The position numbers and the translations under genes were made by a program. From an uncultured Bacilli bacterium (GTDB lineage Bacteria > Bacillota_I > Bacilli_A > RF39 > UBA660): a stretch of 7,361 bases of DNA. Positions 7,135 to 7,361 of the stretch are shown here, piece after piece. The notes below the pieces were generated by a model, which saw nothing but the letters and a program-made list of their open reading frames with translations, was not told the origin of the DNA and searched no databases. The stretch lies in contig CAKPHY010000039.1 in NCBI GenBank assembly GCA_934162285.1, forward strand, positions 1-7,361, in the 5' to 3' direction. Numbering within the stretch: the stretch's first letter is position 1; every line of letters starts with the position of its first letter.

Positions 7135-7217
7135 GTCTTGATACCATTCAAGATGACATAGAGAGTTAAAATAAAGCCTTTGGCCTAAATGAATTGACCG
7201 TTAGATGGTCTTTTTTT
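7135..7217 (+). ncRNA. tracrRNA
   Basis: About 83 nt. Anti-repeat 7135-7171: bases 7135-7162 match the plus-strand repeat at 25 of 28 positions, one difference being G-U compatible, so it pairs with nearly the whole crRNA repeat. A four-base bulge GAGT (7163-7166) opposite crRNA GA separates the upper stem from the lower stem TAAAAT. This is the SpCas9 layout, whose tracrRNA shares AGTTAAAATAA with this one. A nexus-like hairpin follows, GCC-TTT-GGC (7176-7184), then a linker, then the terminator hairpin at 7196-7210. Only one hairpin follows the nexus, against two in the SpCas9 tracrRNA. RNase III would cut the duplex with pre-crRNA. The RNA is divergent from cas9 and ends 118 bp upstream of the cas9 start codon. 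Identity is clear from pairing and context; the exact ends are inferred. Confidence 0.95.
7196..7217 (+). terminator. Intrinsic terminator of tracrRNA
   Basis: GACC (7196-7199) pairs with GGTC (7207-7210), extendable by one G-T pair inside, followed by seven T residues (7211-7217). The stem is short but lies where the 3' end is expected from other type II-A tracrRNAs. It is directional: the minus strand has no U-run after it, so cas9 transcription from upstream can pass. Confidence 0.8.
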
Positions 7218-7228
7218 ATTCTCTAATC

Positions 7229-7282
7229 AAAAAAAGTGCAATACAAAAACTTACATAAACTATAAGCCTGTACTAGCACTTT
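7229..7282 (-). terminator. Minus-strand terminator-like hairpin upstream of cas9
   Basis: On the minus strand AAAGTGC (7276-7282) pairs with GCACTTT (7233-7239), followed by a run of seven T residues (7229-7235, the first three also in the stem). Inside, TGTA/TACA (7269-7272 with 7242-7245) and CTTA/TAAG (7250-7253 with 7263-7266) extend it as an interrupted stem-loop. It could end a minus-strand gene lying beyond 7361. If the promoter at 7296 is real it sits within the first 60 nt of the cas9 transcript and would act as an attenuator or yield a short RNA. Structure judged by eye. Confidence 0.5.
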
Positions 7283-7295
7283 ATTTATTAAAATA

Positions 7296-7324
7296 ATTAT
7301 AACACGTATAATGTTGAACATAAA
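7296..7324 (-). promoter_or_regulatory. Candidate cas operon promoter
   Basis: On the minus strand a perfect TATAAT (7296-7301) is preceded by TGT (7302-7304), a full extended -10. A weak -35 TTTATG (7319-7324) lies 17 bp upstream. Transcription would start near 7289, giving a cas9 5' UTR of about 190 nt that crosses the entire tracrRNA gene in antisense. A mirror TATAAT lies on the plus strand at 7307-7312, making an inverted repeat ATTATA-5 bp-TATAAT that could also be an operator or a divergent promoter. No better site exists nearer the gene that leaves the ribosome binding site in the transcript. Confidence 0.5.
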
Positions 7325-7358
7325 GATTTTGAATTTAAAAATTTGATTTCTTTATGTT
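7317..7358. repeat. AT-rich inverted repeat at window edge
   Basis: AACATAAAGA (7317-7326) and TCTTTATGTT (7349-7358) are perfect 10-bp reverse complements with a 22-bp AT-rich loop. The plus strand ends in at least five T residues (7357-7361, cut by the window end), so it could be a weak plus-strand terminator. Its left arm overlaps the weak -35 of the candidate cas promoter. No gene can be seen in this last stretch. Confidence 0.4.
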
Positions 7359-7361
7359 TTT

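Overview
This window is a complete type II-A CRISPR-Cas locus from a very AT-rich genome. All protein genes lie on the minus strand in the order cas9, cas1, cas2, csn2 (reading from high to low coordinates). A 15-repeat CRISPR array follows, and a tracrRNA gene sits immediately upstream of cas9 on the opposite strand. Low GC, strong Lys/Asn/Ile bias, a purine-rich Shine-Dalgarno and SpCas9-like protein and tracrRNA architecture point to a low-GC Bacillota relative (Bacilli or Erysipelotrichia-like). Trp is encoded by TGG wherever I checked (for example both Trp codons of the Arg-Trp-Trp motif in cas9), which argues against a Mycoplasma/Spiroplasma-type code. I cannot name the species.

Layout from low to high coordinates: a strong bidirectional intrinsic terminator (14-38) and a small inverted repeat (53-69); a trailer with nothing recognisable (70-133); the array (134-1092); a 74-bp leader (1093-1166) carrying the type II-A leader-anchoring heptamer ATTTGAG next to the first repeat; csn2 (1167-1847), cas2 (1844-2149), cas1 (2154-3026) and cas9 (3016-7098), tightly packed with overlaps of 4 and 11 bp and a 4-bp gap; a plus-strand tracrRNA (about 7135-7217) whose promoter overlies the cas9 ribosome binding site; then about 140 bp with a minus-strand terminator-like hairpin, a likely cas operon promoter and an AT-rich inverted repeat at the window edge.

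How it works together: Cas1, Cas2, Csn2 and Cas9 acquire spacers at the leader end (near 1092). The array is read on the minus strand towards the terminator at 14-38. Pre-crRNA repeats pair with the tracrRNA anti-repeat, and Cas9 uses the duplex to cut DNA. The system as a class is well known. The points most worth a second look are regulatory: the tracrRNA promoter is embedded in the cas9 translation start, so cas9 mRNA must be antisense to tracrRNA and carry a crRNA-repeat mimic in its 5' UTR; there is a terminator-like hairpin just after the likely cas9 start of transcription; anti-repeat-like fragments lie in the leader; the tracrRNA is short with a single 3' hairpin; and the Cas9 PAM-reading region lacks the two arginines of SpCas9.
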